Positions 43,727-53,908 of a stretch of 64,000 bases of DNA are shown piece after piece (positions within the stretch are counted from its first letter, which is position 1; each line of letters begins with the position of its first letter). The translations under genes were made by a program, and so were the position numbers. The stretch is from assembly GCF_028198145.1 (NCBI RefSeq), contig NZ_CP116338.1, positions 1,550,001 through 1,614,000 on the forward strand, read 5' to 3'. The notes under the pieces are model-generated. The model saw only the letters and a list, made by a program, of their open reading frames with translations. It ran no database searches and had not been told where the DNA came from. Origin of the DNA: Microbacterium sp. nov. GSS16. Its GTDB lineage: Bacteria > Actinomycetota > Actinomycetes > Actinomycetales > Microbacteriaceae.

Positions 43727-44239
43727 TCAGGATGCCGCGTCGATGGGCTCTGCTGCGGGGACGAGGTCGGCGTACTGCGGAAGCGAGCCGTCGAGCACGG
43801 GAACCTGGGCGGGAGTGGCCTCTCCGGCGCCCGAGACGATGAGCACCTCGACGGTCGCTCCGGGCTTGACATCGAGGTTCTCGATGCGCAGCGGCATCTT
43901 GTCGGCGCCGAGGCTGACACGATCCTCGCCGGGCACACGCAGCGAGAGCTGCTCGCCCGCGACGTCGATGTCGACCGAGGCGGTCTTCGCGCCCTCGTTG
44001 ATGAACGCGCCCACCAGGTTACCCACTTCGCCGTCCTCGGTGGTGACGACGAAGACGTTGCGCGCGACGACGTCGCCGCCCGTCTCGTCGAAGGGCACGC
44101 CATCGGAAGCGGGGTAGGGGTTCGTGGTCGCCTGGTGCGTGATGAACGTGCACCCGGTCGTGCCGAGAGCGAGCGCCGAGCCCAGGGCGATGGCGGCGAT
44201 GAGACGCGGAGCGATGGACGCAGCAGAGCGCGAGTTCAC
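43727..44239 (-). CDS. Hypothetical lipoprotein, 170 residues
   Basis: Lipobox LGTTGC at residues 25-30 after a hydrophobic signal (LIAAIALGSALALG). The mature part (NVFVVTTEDGEVGNLVGAFI; LRIENLDVKPGATVEVLIV) looks like an immunoglobulin-like beta domain found in actinobacterial lipoproteins, some related to DUF461/copper-chaperone-type proteins, but no metal ligands are evident. The start GTG 44239 has an excellent AGGAGG 5 bases upstream. Confidence 0.82.
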   Translation of the reverse strand: MNSRSAASIAPRLIAAIALGSALALGTTGCTFITHQATTNPYPASDGVPFDETGGDVVARNVFVVTTEDGEVGNLVGAFINEGAKTASVDIDVAGEQLSLRVPGEDRVSLGADKMPLRIENLDVKPGATVEVLIVSGAGEATPAQVPVLDGSLPQYADLVPAAEPIDAAS

Positions 44240-44389
44240 GGATCCTCCTGAGGTGCGACGGGTGTCCTGGATCAGTCTAGTGGGTCGGGCGCCCGCGGCG
44301 ACGACGGATGCCGCTGCGGGCCCGACCGGCGCGAACCTTACTGCATAACGGCTGTGGTATGCTGGAGATTGCCGAAAGGACACGTTTTT

Positions 44390-44872
44390 ATGCTTTTTGA
44401 GGTTGGCGAAACCGTCGTCTATCCGCACCACGGAGCCGCGACGATCATCGAGGTCAAGGACCGCGTGATCAAGGGGGAGACCAAGAAGTACCTGAAGCTC
44501 AACGTCACGCAGGGCGATCTCATCATCGAGGTTCCCGCCGAGAATGTCGACCTGGTCGGCGTCCGCGACGTGATCGGCAAGGAGGGTCTCGAGAACGTCT
44601 TCGAGGTGCTGCGCGCCCCGTTCACGGAAGAGCCCACCAACTGGTCGCGCCGCTACAAGGCGAACCTGGAGAAGCTCGCCTCTGGTGACGTGATCAAGGT
44701 GAGCGAGGTCGTGCGCGACCTGTGGCGCCGCGATCAGGACCGCGGTCTCTCCGCGGGCGAGAAGCGCATGCTCGCCAAGGCCCGCCAGATCCTCGTGTCG
44801 GAGCTCGCTCTGGCCGAGAAGATCGACGAGGACAAGGCCGGCGCTCTGCTCGATGAGGTGCTCGCCTCCTGA
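44390..44872 (+). CDS. carD: CarD family RNA polymerase-binding transcription factor
   Basis: 160 residues. The N-terminal Tudor-like RNA polymerase interaction domain begins [19 protein letters not shown]; the helical C-terminal domain ([36 protein letters not shown]) binds DNA near the -10 element and holds the conserved Trp. Stabilises open complexes, notably at rRNA promoters; essential in mycobacteria. ATG 44390 follows AAAGGA; placed upstream of ispD, a usual actinobacterial order. Confidence 0.96.
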   Translation: MLFEVGETVVYPHHGAATIIEVKDRVIKGETKKYLKLNVTQGDLIIEVPAENVDLVGVRDVIGKEGLENVFEVLRAPFTEEPTNWSRRYKANLEKLASGDVIKVSEVVRDLWRRDQDRGLSAGEKRMLAKARQILVSELALAEKIDEDKAGALLDEVLAS

Positions 44873-44894
44873 CGAGCGCGTCGGCGACGGGAAT

Positions 44895-44934
44895 TGCGAA
44901 GAGGGCGGATGCTGCGGCATCCGCCCTCTTCGCA
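44895..44934 (+). terminator. Terminator after carD
   Basis: 18-bp perfect stem (TGCGAAGAGGGCGGATGC and complement) with a 4-base loop, directly after the carD stop. Confidence 0.82.
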
Positions 44935-44961
44935 TTCCGCGACGCGCGATAGCGTGAGAAG

Positions 44962-46143
44962 GTGACTGCGCACCCGACTCCCACCACAGCGATCATCGTC
45001 GTCGCCGCCGGCTCCGGAACGAGGCTCGGCGCCGGAGCGCCGAAGGCGCTCGTCGACGTCGACGGCCGCACCGTGCTGCGTCACGCGCTGGATGGCGTGT
45101 TCGCCGCCGCGCCCATGCAGGTCGTCGTGGTGGCGCCCCCCGGGCGGGAAGAGCAGGTGGACGCCGAGGTCACGGCGTCAGCAGGGGAACGCCGCCACCT
45201 GGCGAGCGTCGTGACCGGGGGGACCACCCGTCAGCAGTCGGTCGCTGCGGGTCTGGATGCCCTGCACGACGACGTGCGCATCGTGCTCGTGCACGACGCG
45301 GCGCGCGCTCTCACCCCGGCCTCGCAGATCGACGCGGTGGCGGATTCGGTGACCGATGCGGGCGTGATCCCCGCGCTCGCCGTCGTCGACACGCTCAAGA
45401 GGGTCGAAGGGGACGATATCGCCGGGCCGGTCGACCGCTCGGTCTTCGTGGCCGCGCAGACGCCCCAGGGATTCCCGCGAGCAGCCCTGCAGGACGCATA
45501 CGCCGCGGCACAGGCCGCGGGCGATGATCACACCGACGATGCGGCGCTGTTCTCCGCCGCCGGGGGCGCCGTGCGTCGCATCCCCGGATCCGAACGCGCC
45601 TTCAAGATCACGACCCCCGACGATCTCGAGCGGGCGCAGCTGCTGCTCGGTGCACGTCCTGGCGGCTCATGCATGCCGCGTATCGGCGTCGGCACTGACG
45701 TGCACGCGTTCGGCGGAGAGGGCAGCCTGTGGCTGGCCGGGCTCGAATGGCCGGGTGAGCCTGCGCTGTCGGGCCATTCGGACGGTGACGCCGTGGCGCA
45801 TGCGATGGTCGACGCCCTGCTCGGCGCCGCGGGGCTCGGCGACATCGGGCAGCACTTCGGCACCGCACACCCCGAGTACGCGGGAGCGCACGCAGATGTC
45901 TTCCTCGCGCGCACCGCTGCCATGCTCGCCGAGGCGGGCTTCGCCATCGGCAACGTGTCGGTGCAGTTCCAGGGCAACCGGCCGCGCTTCAGCGCACGCC
46001 GCGCCGAGGCCGAGGAGGTGCTCTCGACCGCGCTCGGCGGCGCCGTCGTCACGGTCTCGGCGACCACCACCGACGGTCTGGGGTTCCCCGGTCGCGGCGA
46101 GGGGATCGCCGTCACCGCGGTGGCGCTCATCCACCGGAGCTGA
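44962..46143 (+). CDS. ispDF: Bifunctional IspD-IspF fusion of the MEP isoprenoid pathway
   Basis: 393 residues. Residues 1-232 are IspD ([16 protein letters not shown], the nucleotide loop; [28 protein letters not shown]), which makes CDP-methylerythritol. From residue 238 onward comes IspF (GVGTDVHAF with the metal Asp/His; [22 protein letters not shown]), which cyclises CDP-ME 2-phosphate to MEcPP. One uninterrupted reading frame joins them. Start GTG 44962. Confidence 0.95.
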   Translation: MTAHPTPTTAIIVVAAGSGTRLGAGAPKALVDVDGRTVLRHALDGVFAAAPMQVVVVAPPGREEQVDAEVTASAGERRHLASVVTGGTTRQQSVAAGLDALHDDVRIVLVHDAARALTPASQIDAVADSVTDAGVIPALAVVDTLKRVEGDDIAGPVDRSVFVAAQTPQGFPRAALQDAYAAAQAAGDDHTDDAALFSAAGGAVRRIPGSERAFKITTPDDLERAQLLLGARPGGSCMPRIGVGTDVHAFGGEGSLWLAGLEWPGEPALSGHSDGDAVAHAMVDALLGAAGLGDIGQHFGTAHPEYAGAHADVFLARTAAMLAEAGFAIGNVSVQFQGNRPRFSARRAEAEEVLSTALGGAVVTVSATTTDGLGFPGRGEGIAVTAVALIHRS

Positions 46144-46194
46144 CCGGAAGACCACGCCCAGGCAGTCCGTGCCCCGCCCCGGTAGTCTTGTGCA

Positions 46195-47601
46195 GTGACG
46201 ATCCGCCTGTACGACACTCGCGCGCAGCAGCTGCGCGACTTCGCCCCGCTCGATGCCTCGAACGTGACGATGTACGTCTGCGGACCCACCGTGCAGTCCG
46301 GTCCGCACATCGGGCACGTGCGCGCCGCGCTGAGCTTCGACCTGCTGCGTCGCTGGCTTGCACGCCGCTACGGGCGGGTGACCTTCGTGCGCAACGTGAC
46401 CGACATCGAAGACAAGGTGCTCGCCAACGCGACCGGGACCGAGCCGTGGTGGGCGCTCGCATACCGCATGGAGCAGGAGTTCTCGCAGGCGTACGCCGCT
46501 GTCGGCATCCTGGCACCGACCTACGAGCCGCGGGCGACCGGGTTCATCCCGCAGATGCACGACCTGATCGCGACCCTCATCGATCGCGGCCACGCCTATG
46601 CCGCCGCCGACGGCTCGGGCGACGTGTACTTCGACGTGCGCTCGTGGCCGGAATACGGCTCGCTCACGCATCAGTCGGTGGACGCGATGGAGGCGGCCGC
46701 GGACGCCGACCCTCGAGGCAAGCGGAACCCGCAGGACTTCGCGCTCTGGAAGGGCGCGAAGAGCGACGAGCAGCCGGATGCCGTATGGGATTCGCCGTGG
46801 GGCCCAGGCCGGCCCGGCTGGCACATCGAGTGCTCGGCGATGTCGAGGCGCTACCTCGGCGCGGAGTTCGACATCCATGGCGGGGGACTGGACCTGCGCT
46901 TCCCGCATCACGAGAACGAGCTCGCGCAGTCGACCGCCGCCGGCGACGCGTTCGCGCGGTACTGGGTGCACAACGGCCTCGTCACCGTGGGCGGGCAGAA
47001 GATGTCGAAGTCACTGGGCAACTTCACCCTCGCCGCCGACGTGCTCGCAGTTCATCACCCGCTCGTGGTGCGCTACGCACTCGCCGCCGCGCACTATCGT
47101 TCGAGCCTGGATCTGACCGAGTCGTCGTTCGCCGAAGCCGAGGCCGCCCTCGGGCGAATCCGATCGTTCCTCGAGCGCGCCGCGCGCCTTCCCGCCGAGT
47201 TCTCGTCGGCGGCGGATCTGCCGGCCGCGTTCGCGGCTGCGATGGACGACGACCTCGGCGTCCCGCAGGCGCTCGCGGTGCTGCACGAGACGGTGCGGGC
47301 AGGGAACAGCATGCTCGACGCCGGGCGCAGCGGCGACGCGCAGCTCGCGGCGCTGCAGGTGCGCGACATGGCGGGCATCCTCGGGATCGACCCGCTCGCG
47401 CCGGAGTGGCGCGGCGACGTGACCGGCGCGGACGAGGCATCCGCCCTCGACGCGCTCGTGCAGACGATGATCACGCAGCGCGCGCAGGCGCGCGCAGACA
47501 AGGACTGGGCCGCGGCCGATCGAATCCGAGACGCGATCGGCGCGGCAGGAATCACTCTGGAGGACACTCCGGACGGAACGCATTGGAGTATCGATGGCTA
47601 A
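46195..47601 (+). CDS. cysS: Cysteinyl-tRNA synthetase
   Basis: 468 residues. Zinc ligand C29 (MYVCGPTV), HIGH motif at 38-41 (GPHIGHVR), the second zinc set ([13 protein letters not shown]) and KMSKS ([11 protein letters not shown]). The C-terminal DALR region ([20 protein letters not shown]) is complete. GTG 46195 start. Follows ispDF and overlaps the rlmB start. Confidence 0.97.
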   Translation: MTIRLYDTRAQQLRDFAPLDASNVTMYVCGPTVQSGPHIGHVRAALSFDLLRRWLARRYGRVTFVRNVTDIEDKVLANATGTEPWWALAYRMEQEFSQAYAAVGILAPTYEPRATGFIPQMHDLIATLIDRGHAYAAADGSGDVYFDVRSWPEYGSLTHQSVDAMEAAADADPRGKRNPQDFALWKGAKSDEQPDAVWDSPWGPGRPGWHIECSAMSRRYLGAEFDIHGGGLDLRFPHHENELAQSTAAGDAFARYWVHNGLVTVGGQKMSKSLGNFTLAADVLAVHHPLVVRYALAAAHYRSSLDLTESSFAEAEAALGRIRSFLERAARLPAEFSSAADLPAAFAAAMDDDLGVPQALAVLHETVRAGNSMLDAGRSGDAQLAALQVRDMAGILGIDPLAPEWRGDVTGADEASALDALVQTMITQRAQARADKDWAAADRIRDAIGAAGITLEDTPDGTHWSIDG

Positions 47602-48595
47602 GCCTGGCCGCCCCGGAGCGGGCAACAGCAAGAAGAAGGGTGCTTCCAAGGGCACCGGCGGCCTCGGCCGCAAGGCGCTCGAGGGTCGCGGCCCCACGCC
47701 GAAGGCCGAGGACCGCAGCTGGCACGTCGCCGGCAAGCGCAAGGCGGCACAGGAGCGGTTCGCAGCGGCCGGCGGCAAGGGGCGCGTCGGTCAGAAGCCG
47801 CAGGGTCGCGACATGAACCGTCAGGCCCGCAGCAAGGCATCCGACGACACCGAGACCGTCACCGGGCGCAACTCGGTGCTCGAGGCGCTGCGCACCAAGA
47901 TCCCCGCGACGACCTTCTACATCGCACAGCGCGTCGAAATGGACGACCGCGTCAAGGAGATGCTCGCGATCGCGCGGCACCGGGAGATCCCCGTGCTCGA
48001 GGTGACCCGTCAGGAGCTCGACCGCATGGCCGGCTTCGACGGCGTGCACCAGGGCGTCGCGCTGAAGGTGCCGCCGTACGAGTACGCGCACCCGCAGGAC
48101 CTGCTCGAGCAGGTGATCGACCGTGGCGAGACACCTCTGTTCGTCGCCCTCGACGGCATCACAGACCCGCGCAACCTCGGCGCCATCATCCGATCGACGG
48201 CAGCCTTCGGCGGGCACGGCATCATTCTGCCGCAGCGCCGCTCGGCGAGCGTGAACTCCGCCGCGTGGAAGACCAGCGCAGGCGCCGCGGCCCGCCTGCC
48301 CGTCGCGCTCGCGGCCAACCTGACCACGCTGCTGAAGGAGTTCAAGAAGCAGGGCGTGTTCGTGCTCGGCCTCGACGGCGGGGGAGACGTGACGCTGCCT
48401 GCACTCGAGCTGGCCGACCGTCCCGTCGTCATCGTCGTCGGATCCGAGGGCAAGGGCCTCTCGCGCCTGGTCACCGAGACGTGCGACCAGATCGTGTCTA
48501 TCCCGATCTCGTCGGCCACCGAATCCCTGAACGCCGGCATCGCGGCATCCGTCGCGCTCTACCAGGTTTCGACCGTCCGCGCCGCCGCGGAATAA
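47594..48595 (+). CDS. rlmB: 23S rRNA 2'-O-methyltransferase RlmB (TrmH/SpoU family)
   Basis: 333 residues. The first 85 are Lys/Gly-rich and disordered ([18 protein letters not shown]), then the SpoU substrate-binding domain ([12 protein letters not shown]) and the SPOUT knot with [31 protein letters not shown] and [18 protein letters not shown]. Methylates the ribose of G2251 in E. coli 23S rRNA. It starts inside the cysS end. Confidence 0.93.
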   Translation: MAKPGRPGAGNSKKKGASKGTGGLGRKALEGRGPTPKAEDRSWHVAGKRKAAQERFAAAGGKGRVGQKPQGRDMNRQARSKASDDTETVTGRNSVLEALRTKIPATTFYIAQRVEMDDRVKEMLAIARHREIPVLEVTRQELDRMAGFDGVHQGVALKVPPYEYAHPQDLLEQVIDRGETPLFVALDGITDPRNLGAIIRSTAAFGGHGIILPQRRSASVNSAAWKTSAGAAARLPVALAANLTTLLKEFKKQGVFVLGLDGGGDVTLPALELADRPVVIVVGSEGKGLSRLVTETCDQIVSIPISSATESLNAGIAASVALYQVSTVRAAAE

Positions 48596-48653
48596 GGGCG
48601 CGGTTGCGCGACTTGTATCCAGTGAGCCCGTACGCGCATCGGAAGGAGCACGG

Positions 48654-49298
48654 ATGTCACGCATCGTCGTCATCGGAGGAACCGGCTACGCCGGATCGCA
48701 CATCACCCGCGAGGCGGTGAGCCGAGGGCACGAGGTGACGGTGATCGCCCGTCGCACGCCCGAGACGCCCATCGGCGGTGCGCGGTACGTGCAGGGCTCG
48801 GTGCTCGACCTCGATGGCCTCGGCGGCGTCTTCGACGGCGCCGACGTGGTCATCTCCGCGCTCTCCCCTCGTGGCGACATGGAGAACGAGGTCATCGGCG
48901 CGCTGCGCGGCCTGACCGCGAAGCTCGCCGGAACCTCGACCCGTCTGGGCGTGGTCGGTGGCGCAGGTGGCAGCCTTGTCGCCCTGGGTGGGCCGCGGCT
49001 CTTCGACCAGGGCTTCCCCGAGGAGTACAGGCATGAGGCGCAGGTCGGCATCGACTCGCTCGAGCTGCTTCAGGATGCCGACGGCCTCGAATGGTTCTTC
49101 ATCCACCCGGCCGAGGTGTTCGGGCCCTGGGCCGAGGGCGAGCGCACCGGCCGGTACCACGACGGCGGCGATGTGCTGGTTCGCGATGCCGACGGGAACT
49201 CCACCATCTCCGGCGCGGACTTCGCGATCGCCGTCATCGACGAGATCGAGCAGCCGAAGCACCGCAACGGTCGCTTCACCGTCGGCTACCGCGGCTAG
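48654..49298 (+). CDS. NAD(P)-binding epimerase/reductase-like protein (atypical SDR)
   Basis: 214 residues. Begins with the dinucleotide motif IVVIGGTGYAGSHI (GxxGxxG). Further signs of the NmrA-like/atypical short-chain dehydrogenase group are ADVVISALSP and VVGGAGGSLVA. No Tyr-xxx-Lys catalytic pair stands out, so it may act as a redox sensor or on flavin-type substrates. ATG 48654 follows GGAAGGAG. Convergent with the DUF4032 gene, with a 4-base overlap at the stop codons. Confidence 0.85.
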   Translation: MSRIVVIGGTGYAGSHITREAVSRGHEVTVIARRTPETPIGGARYVQGSVLDLDGLGGVFDGADVVISALSPRGDMENEVIGALRGLTAKLAGTSTRLGVVGGAGGSLVALGGPRLFDQGFPEEYRHEAQVGIDSLELLQDADGLEWFFIHPAEVFGPWAEGERTGRYHDGGDVLVRDADGNSTISGADFAIAVIDEIEQPKHRNGRFTVGYRG

Positions 49299-50599
49299 AC
49301 GAGGTCGCGCCAGTCGATCGCGGCGGTGTCGTCCGACACCTCGACCGATCCGGTGACCACGGGGAGGCTCATCGTCTCGGTGGGCGGCCCCATGATGGTC
49401 GCCTCGTCGCGACGGTGCCGAAGCACGTCGTTGATGTAACTCGTCAGCACCTCGGCGAGCGGCACCGACCGTGACTGCGCCTGCGAGAGGTACCAGCGGT
49501 GCTCGAGCACCTGGTGGTACACCTCGGCGGGCTCGAGCTTGGCGCGCAGGTCGTACGGGATGGCGCGCACGACCGGCTCGAACACGCGGGTCAGCCATTC
49601 GTGCGCGTACATCTCCTCTTCGGTCCATGCCTTGGTCGAGCGCACGCGGAACTCGTCGAGGTCGTTGAGCAGCCGGCGCGCCTGATTCTCCTCCACGTCG
49701 AGACCGGTGAGGCGGATCAGCCGTCGCTGATGGTGCCCGGCGTCGACCACCTTCGGCTGGATGCGCACGGTCGTGCCGTCCGGGGTGGTCTCCATCGACA
49801 TCTCGTCGATGTCGAAGCCGAGCGCATTGAGCTTCTCGACGCGCTCGGTGATGCGCCAGGTCTCCCCGGTCGAGAACGTCTCCTCGTCGGTGAGCGCCGC
49901 CCACAGCGACCGATACGACGAGACGATGCCGTCGGCGATCTCGAGAGCATCCACACCGCGCTCCAGACGGCCGCCGGCGGCGAGGTCCATGATCTCTCCG
50001 GCGATGTTCGTGCGCGCGAGGTCGAGGTCGTATGCGCGCTGACCGTCGGTCAGTCCCTCCTCGTGCAGTTCACCTGTCTCGGCATCCACCAGATATGCGG
50101 CGAACGCGCCGGCGTCGCGCCGGAACAGGGTGTTCGACAGCGACACATCGCCCCAGTAGAACCCGACGTTGTGCAGTCGCACGAGCAGCAGGGCGAGGGC
50201 GTCGACCAGACGAGTCGCCGTGTCGGGGCGCAGCACCCGTGTGAACAGCGCGCGATAGGGCATCGAGAAGCGCAGATGCGAAGTCACCAGCGCTGCCGGC
50301 AGCGCTTTGCCTTCGGCGTCCGTGCGTCCGGCGATCACCGCGACCCGGCTGACGCAGGGCACGTCCAGGCGGCCCAGGTTTCCGAGCATCTCGTACTCGC
50401 GCTGGGCCATCTCGGCCGTGGTCTCCTTGACCGCGACCACCCGCCCCGACAGGTCGGCGAAGCGCACGAGGTGGCGCGACAGGCCCTTCGGCAGCGACAC
50501 GATGTGCTCCGACGGCCACTTGCCGAGCGGGGTCGACCAGGGCAGGCTCAGCAGACCCGGGTCGATGGAGCTGGCGGTGATGCGCAGAGACTCCTGCAT
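49295..50599 (-). CDS. DUF4032 family protein with a kinase-like fold
   Basis: 434 residues. The N-terminal part has protein-kinase-like elements: VVAVKETTAEMAQREYEML (Lys), then LLVRLHNVGFYWGDVSLSNT and AAYLVDAETGEL, similar to catalytic and Mg-binding loops of aminoglycoside-type kinases. The C-terminal DUF4032 domain holds YDLRAKLEPAEVYHQVLEHR. Widespread in Actinobacteria; function unknown. It lies downstream of the sugar-importer ATPase gene. Confidence 0.88.
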   Translation of the reverse strand: MQESLRITASSIDPGLLSLPWSTPLGKWPSEHIVSLPKGLSRHLVRFADLSGRVVAVKETTAEMAQREYEMLGNLGRLDVPCVSRVAVIAGRTDAEGKALPAALVTSHLRFSMPYRALFTRVLRPDTATRLVDALALLLVRLHNVGFYWGDVSLSNTLFRRDAGAFAAYLVDAETGELHEEGLTDGQRAYDLDLARTNIAGEIMDLAAGGRLERGVDALEIADGIVSSYRSLWAALTDEETFSTGETWRITERVEKLNALGFDIDEMSMETTPDGTTVRIQPKVVDAGHHQRRLIRLTGLDVEENQARRLLNDLDEFRVRSTKAWTEEEMYAHEWLTRVFEPVVRAIPYDLRAKLEPAEVYHQVLEHRWYLSQAQSRSVPLAEVLTSYINDVLRHRRDEATIMGPPTETMSLPVVTGSVEVSDDTAAIDWRDLV

Positions 50600-50664
50600 T
50601 TCTCCTCCGGAAACACCGCGGCGCGGGAGACCATGAGGTCCGCCCGCGCCGAGTGTTCGATTCG

Positions 50665-51768
50665 TCAGGCCGAGACGACCGGCTTGTCGTTGAGGCGCTC
50701 GCCCGACTCGAGGTCGAAGGCGTGCACGTGTCCGGGGTTGGCGGCCAGGGTGACCGTCTCGCCGGCGTTGGGGTGGCTGCGGCCGTCGACGCGGGCGACG
50801 ATGTCGGTGCGCTTGCCGTTGATGTCGGTGTGACCGTAGAGGTAGCCGTCGGCGCCGAGCTCCTCCACCAGGTCGACGACGACCGCGAGGCCCTTGCCGT
50901 CGGCGGGGCCGACCGTGATGTCCTCCGGGCGCACGCCCACGGTGACCTGGCTGCCGCTGGCGCGACCGACCGTGTCGCGGTCGAGGGGGACGATCTCGCT
51001 GCCGAAGCGCACGCCGCCGTCGGCGAGGTCTGCCGAGAACAGGTTCATCGCCGGCGAGCCGATGAAGCCGGCCACGAAGACGTTGTTGGGCCGCTCGTAC
51101 AGATCGCGCGGGGTGCCGACCTGCTGAAGGATGCCGTCCTTGAGCACCGCGATGCGGTCGCCCATCGTCAGCGCCTCGGTCTGGTCGTGGGTGACGTAGA
51201 CGGTGGTGACGCCGAGGCGGCGCTGCAGCGAGGCGATCTGCGTGCGGGTCTGCACGCGCAGCTTGGCGTCGAGGTTCGACAGCGGCTCGTCCATGAGGAA
51301 GACCTGGGGCTGACGCACGATGGCGCGGCCCATGGCGACGCGCTGGCGCTGACCGCCCGAGAGGGCCTTCGGCTTGCGGTTGAGGTACTCCTCGAGGTCG
51401 AGCAGCTTGGCGGCCTCGAGCACGCGGCTCGCGCGCTCCTCCTTGCCGACGCCGGCGATCTTGAGCGCGAAGCCCATGTTCTCGGCGACCGTCATGTGCG
51501 GGTAGAGCGCGTAGTTCTGGAAGACCATCGCGATATCGCGGTCCTTCGGCGGCACGTCGGTGACGTCGCGGTCGCCGATGAGGATGCGGCCGCTGTTGAC
51601 CTCTTCGAGGCCGGCCAGCATGCGCAGCGAGGTGGACTTTCCGCAGCCGGACGGGCCGACGAGAACAAGGAACTCGCCATCGGCGATCTCGATGTTCAGC
51701 TTGTCGACAGCCGGACGCGTGCCGCCGGGGTACAGGCGGGTGGCGTCGTCGAACGTAACGGTGGCCAT
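50665..51768 (-). CDS. Sugar ABC transporter ATPase (UgpC/MsmK/MalK type)
   Basis: 367 residues. Walker [10 protein letters not shown], signature LSGGQRQRVAMGRA, Walker B VFLMDEPLSNLD, and a C-terminal TOBE/regulatory domain (QVTVGVRPEDITV). ATPases of this group serve several sugar importers encoded elsewhere, in keeping with its solitary position. Starts at ATG 51768 after GGAGAA. Confidence 0.95.
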   Translation of the reverse strand: MATVTFDDATRLYPGGTRPAVDKLNIEIADGEFLVLVGPSGCGKSTSLRMLAGLEEVNSGRILIGDRDVTDVPPKDRDIAMVFQNYALYPHMTVAENMGFALKIAGVGKEERASRVLEAAKLLDLEEYLNRKPKALSGGQRQRVAMGRAIVRQPQVFLMDEPLSNLDAKLRVQTRTQIASLQRRLGVTTVYVTHDQTEALTMGDRIAVLKDGILQQVGTPRDLYERPNNVFVAGFIGSPAMNLFSADLADGGVRFGSEIVPLDRDTVGRASGSQVTVGVRPEDITVGPADGKGLAVVVDLVEELGADGYLYGHTDINGKRTDIVARVDGRSHPNAGETVTLAANPGHVHAFDLESGERLNDKPVVSA

Positions 51769-51881
51769 GGTTTCTCCTTCACCGGCAGGTACGTGCCGGA
51801 CGATCCTTCGTGATGGAAGCGGCGGGCCCCGCCCGCCGTGACCCGCCATCGGGTCGGGATCAGTATGGCACGACCGGGCGC

Positions 51882-51900
51882 GTCTGGGTATTTCCCAGAC
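51882..51900. promoter_or_regulatory. Short palindrome upstream of the ABC ATPase gene
   Basis: GTCTGGG and CCCAGAC, perfectly complementary with a 5-base AT spacer, in the divergent gap 51769-52000. It may be an operator or a small hairpin; the assignment is weak. Confidence 0.35.
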
Positions 51901-52000
51901 TGCCTCGTTAGCATCGAACCCGGCGCCGCGCTCTCTGCGGCCGCGGGATCACCCGGTCCCACCCGATGCCTCAGGGCCCATCCGATCTTCAAGAGGAACG

Positions 52001-52960
52001 ATGTCGAGCGACGAAACGCCGAACGTCCCCGCCGCTCGCCATTCGCGTGAAGCGGTGCGGGAGAAGGCACAGTTGGTGCACGCCCAGCAGTCCCGGGCGC
52101 GGCTGGTGCGACGGCTCGTCATCGGTCTCGTCGCCATCCTCGCCGTCGGCTCGATCGGCGCTGCCGTGGCCTACGCGGTGGGCTCGTCGATCTCGAAGCC
52201 GCAGCTCAGCCCGAGCGGCATGTCGGGCGATGGCGTCACGGTGAACCAGGTCACCGCCGCCCCGTCGGCGACGGCGGCCACCCCCGCGCCCTCGGAGGGT
52301 GCCGCCGAGGCGGGCGAGGGTGCGACCCCGACACCGGAGCCTTCGGCCTCGACGAGTGCGAAGCCCACTGAGATCCACATCTACGTCGACTACCTCTCGG
52401 CAGGAGCGGCGGAGTTCGAGCGCGCCAACGCGCGCCAGCTCGCCGGCTGGATCTCCGAGGGGGCCGTGACCGTGACGTATCACCCTGTCGCGCTGCTCAC
52501 CGCCAGCTCCAACGGCACGAAGTACTCGCTGCGCGCCGCTGCCGCCGCCGCGTGCGTCGCCACGTACGCGCAGAACAGCTTCTACGACTACAACCACGAG
52601 CTGCTGGCCGGGCAGCCCCAACCCGACAGCGACGGGCGCAGCGACGCCGAGCTCGCCGACCTCGCGGTCGCCGTCGGGGTGTCGGATGCCAAGAAGGTGC
52701 GCTCGTGCATCGAGAAGCAGGACTTCGTGGCGTGGGCCAAGGACGCCACGGACCGCGCGCTCGAGGGTCCGCTGCCGGGTACTGACGGTCTCAAGCTGAA
52801 CAACGAGGCGCTGATCCTCGTCGGCGGCAAGTCGTACGTCGGCGCCCTGAACGACCCCGCGGAGTTCTCGCAGTTCGTGCTCACCATCGCGAGCGACGAG
52901 TACTTCGGCGCGACGAAGCCCACACCGTCGCCCACGCCCTCGTCGACGCCCGCATCCTGA
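52001..52960 (+). CDS. Membrane-anchored thioredoxin/DsbA-fold protein lacking CxxC
   Basis: 319 residues. Cytoplasmic basic N-terminus, one membrane helix (LVIGLVAILAVGSIGAAVAY), then a Pro/Thr/Ala-rich linker and a DsbA-like domain (THIYVDYLS-type strand at IHIYVDYLSAGAAEFERAN; FYDYNHELLAGQP; ALILVGGKSYVGAL). The position of the CxxC active site reads LSAGAA, so redox activity is unlikely. Two remaining Cys (ACVATY, RSCIEKQ) may form a structural disulfide. The C-terminal tail is Pro/Thr/Ser-rich. Confidence 0.85.
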   Translation: MSSDETPNVPAARHSREAVREKAQLVHAQQSRARLVRRLVIGLVAILAVGSIGAAVAYAVGSSISKPQLSPSGMSGDGVTVNQVTAAPSATAATPAPSEGAAEAGEGATPTPEPSASTSAKPTEIHIYVDYLSAGAAEFERANARQLAGWISEGAVTVTYHPVALLTASSNGTKYSLRAAAAAACVATYAQNSFYDYNHELLAGQPQPDSDGRSDAELADLAVAVGVSDAKKVRSCIEKQDFVAWAKDATDRALEGPLPGTDGLKLNNEALILVGGKSYVGALNDPAEFSQFVLTIASDEYFGATKPTPSPTPSSTPAS

Positions 52961-53014
52961 CCGGGCGGTCGGTGCGAGTGATCCGATGTCCGTCGCTATG
53001 CTGGATGACGGTCC

Positions 53015-53090
53015 GCCGACTTGGCGCAATTGGTAGCGCACCGTACTTGTAATACGGGGGTTACGGGTTCGAGTCCCGTAGTCGGCTCCA
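53015..53090 (+). tRNA. tRNA-Thr (anticodon TGT)
   Basis: Acceptor arms GCCGACT / AGTCGGC, D-arm with GCGCAATTGGTAGCGC, anticodon loop CTTGTAA (TGT, reading ACA/ACG), T-loop TTCGAGT. The 3' CCA is encoded (53088-53090). Confidence 0.97.
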
Positions 53091-53137
53091 CAGACGAGGC
53101 ACGTGCTCCCGAGAAGGGCGCGTGCCTCGTTCATCTG

Positions 53138-53791
53138 TCAGAAGAGGGTCTGAGCGCCCTTGTCGTCGTCGCGCGGCACCGCGGCGACCCGCTCGTCGAG
53201 GCCGGCGGCGGCGAGCAGCGCCTCGTCGATGAGCTCACGGCCGGGATCGCCGTGCAGCCAGTCGTGCGCGAACGGGGTGGGGATCAGCACGGGCATGCGG
53301 TCGTGGATGTTCGCCAGGTGCGGGGGAGCGGGGCGCATCACGATCGAGTAGCAGGTGACCCACTCGCCGTCGGGAGTGCGGCCGCGCTGGGTGACCGCGG
53401 CCATGCCGAACAGCACCCCTCCCCCGAGGCCGAACTCGTGCCACACGCGATCGGGCTTCTGCATCTCGTACCAGCCTGTCGCTGGCACCAGGCCGCGCGT
53501 GCGCAGCGCGCCAGGGCGGTCCTGCAGGCGCTCTGATCGGGTGTTGATCGACGGGAACTTCGCCGGCTGACCGTCGACGAGGAAACCCCACCAGGCGGGT
53601 TTGAGCGCGGCGGCATCGCCGTCTGCCGTCACCAGCGGGTTCAGGTTTCGCAGGTTCTTCCCGGTCGGACGCAGGGTCTCACCCGCATTGCGCTCAGCCC
53701 ACGAGCGCAACCCGTCGAGCACGGCGTCGTCGGCCTCGGCCAGCAGCTCGGCGTCGGTGAAGCGGGGATCCAGTCCGTAGCTCGCGCACAT
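53138..53791 (-). CDS. SRAP domain protein (YedK/HMCES type), intact
   Basis: 217 residues beginning MCASYGLDPRF, so the catalytic Cys2 is present (MCGR is the commoner start). The conserved Glu lies in GLVPATGWYEMQ and the His in NIHDRMPVLI. SRAP proteins crosslink to abasic sites in single-stranded DNA and protect them. This is the chromosomal copy; the copy at 178-855 is broken. Confidence 0.92.
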   Translation of the reverse strand: MCASYGLDPRFTDAELLAEADDAVLDGLRSWAERNAGETLRPTGKNLRNLNPLVTADGDAAALKPAWWGFLVDGQPAKFPSINTRSERLQDRPGALRTRGLVPATGWYEMQKPDRVWHEFGLGGGVLFGMAAVTQRGRTPDGEWVTCYSIVMRPAPPHLANIHDRMPVLIPTPFAHDWLHGDPGRELIDEALLAAAGLDERVAAVPRDDDKGAQTLF

Positions 53792-53908
53792 GCCGACAGG
53801 CTATCCGCGGGTGCCGACATGGTGGTGACGACTTGGTGAAGCCCCCGACGCACGGTGGATGCCCGGCGCCGGCGCGGGGCGGAGCGCTGCGCAGGTAACC
53901 TGGAGCGA

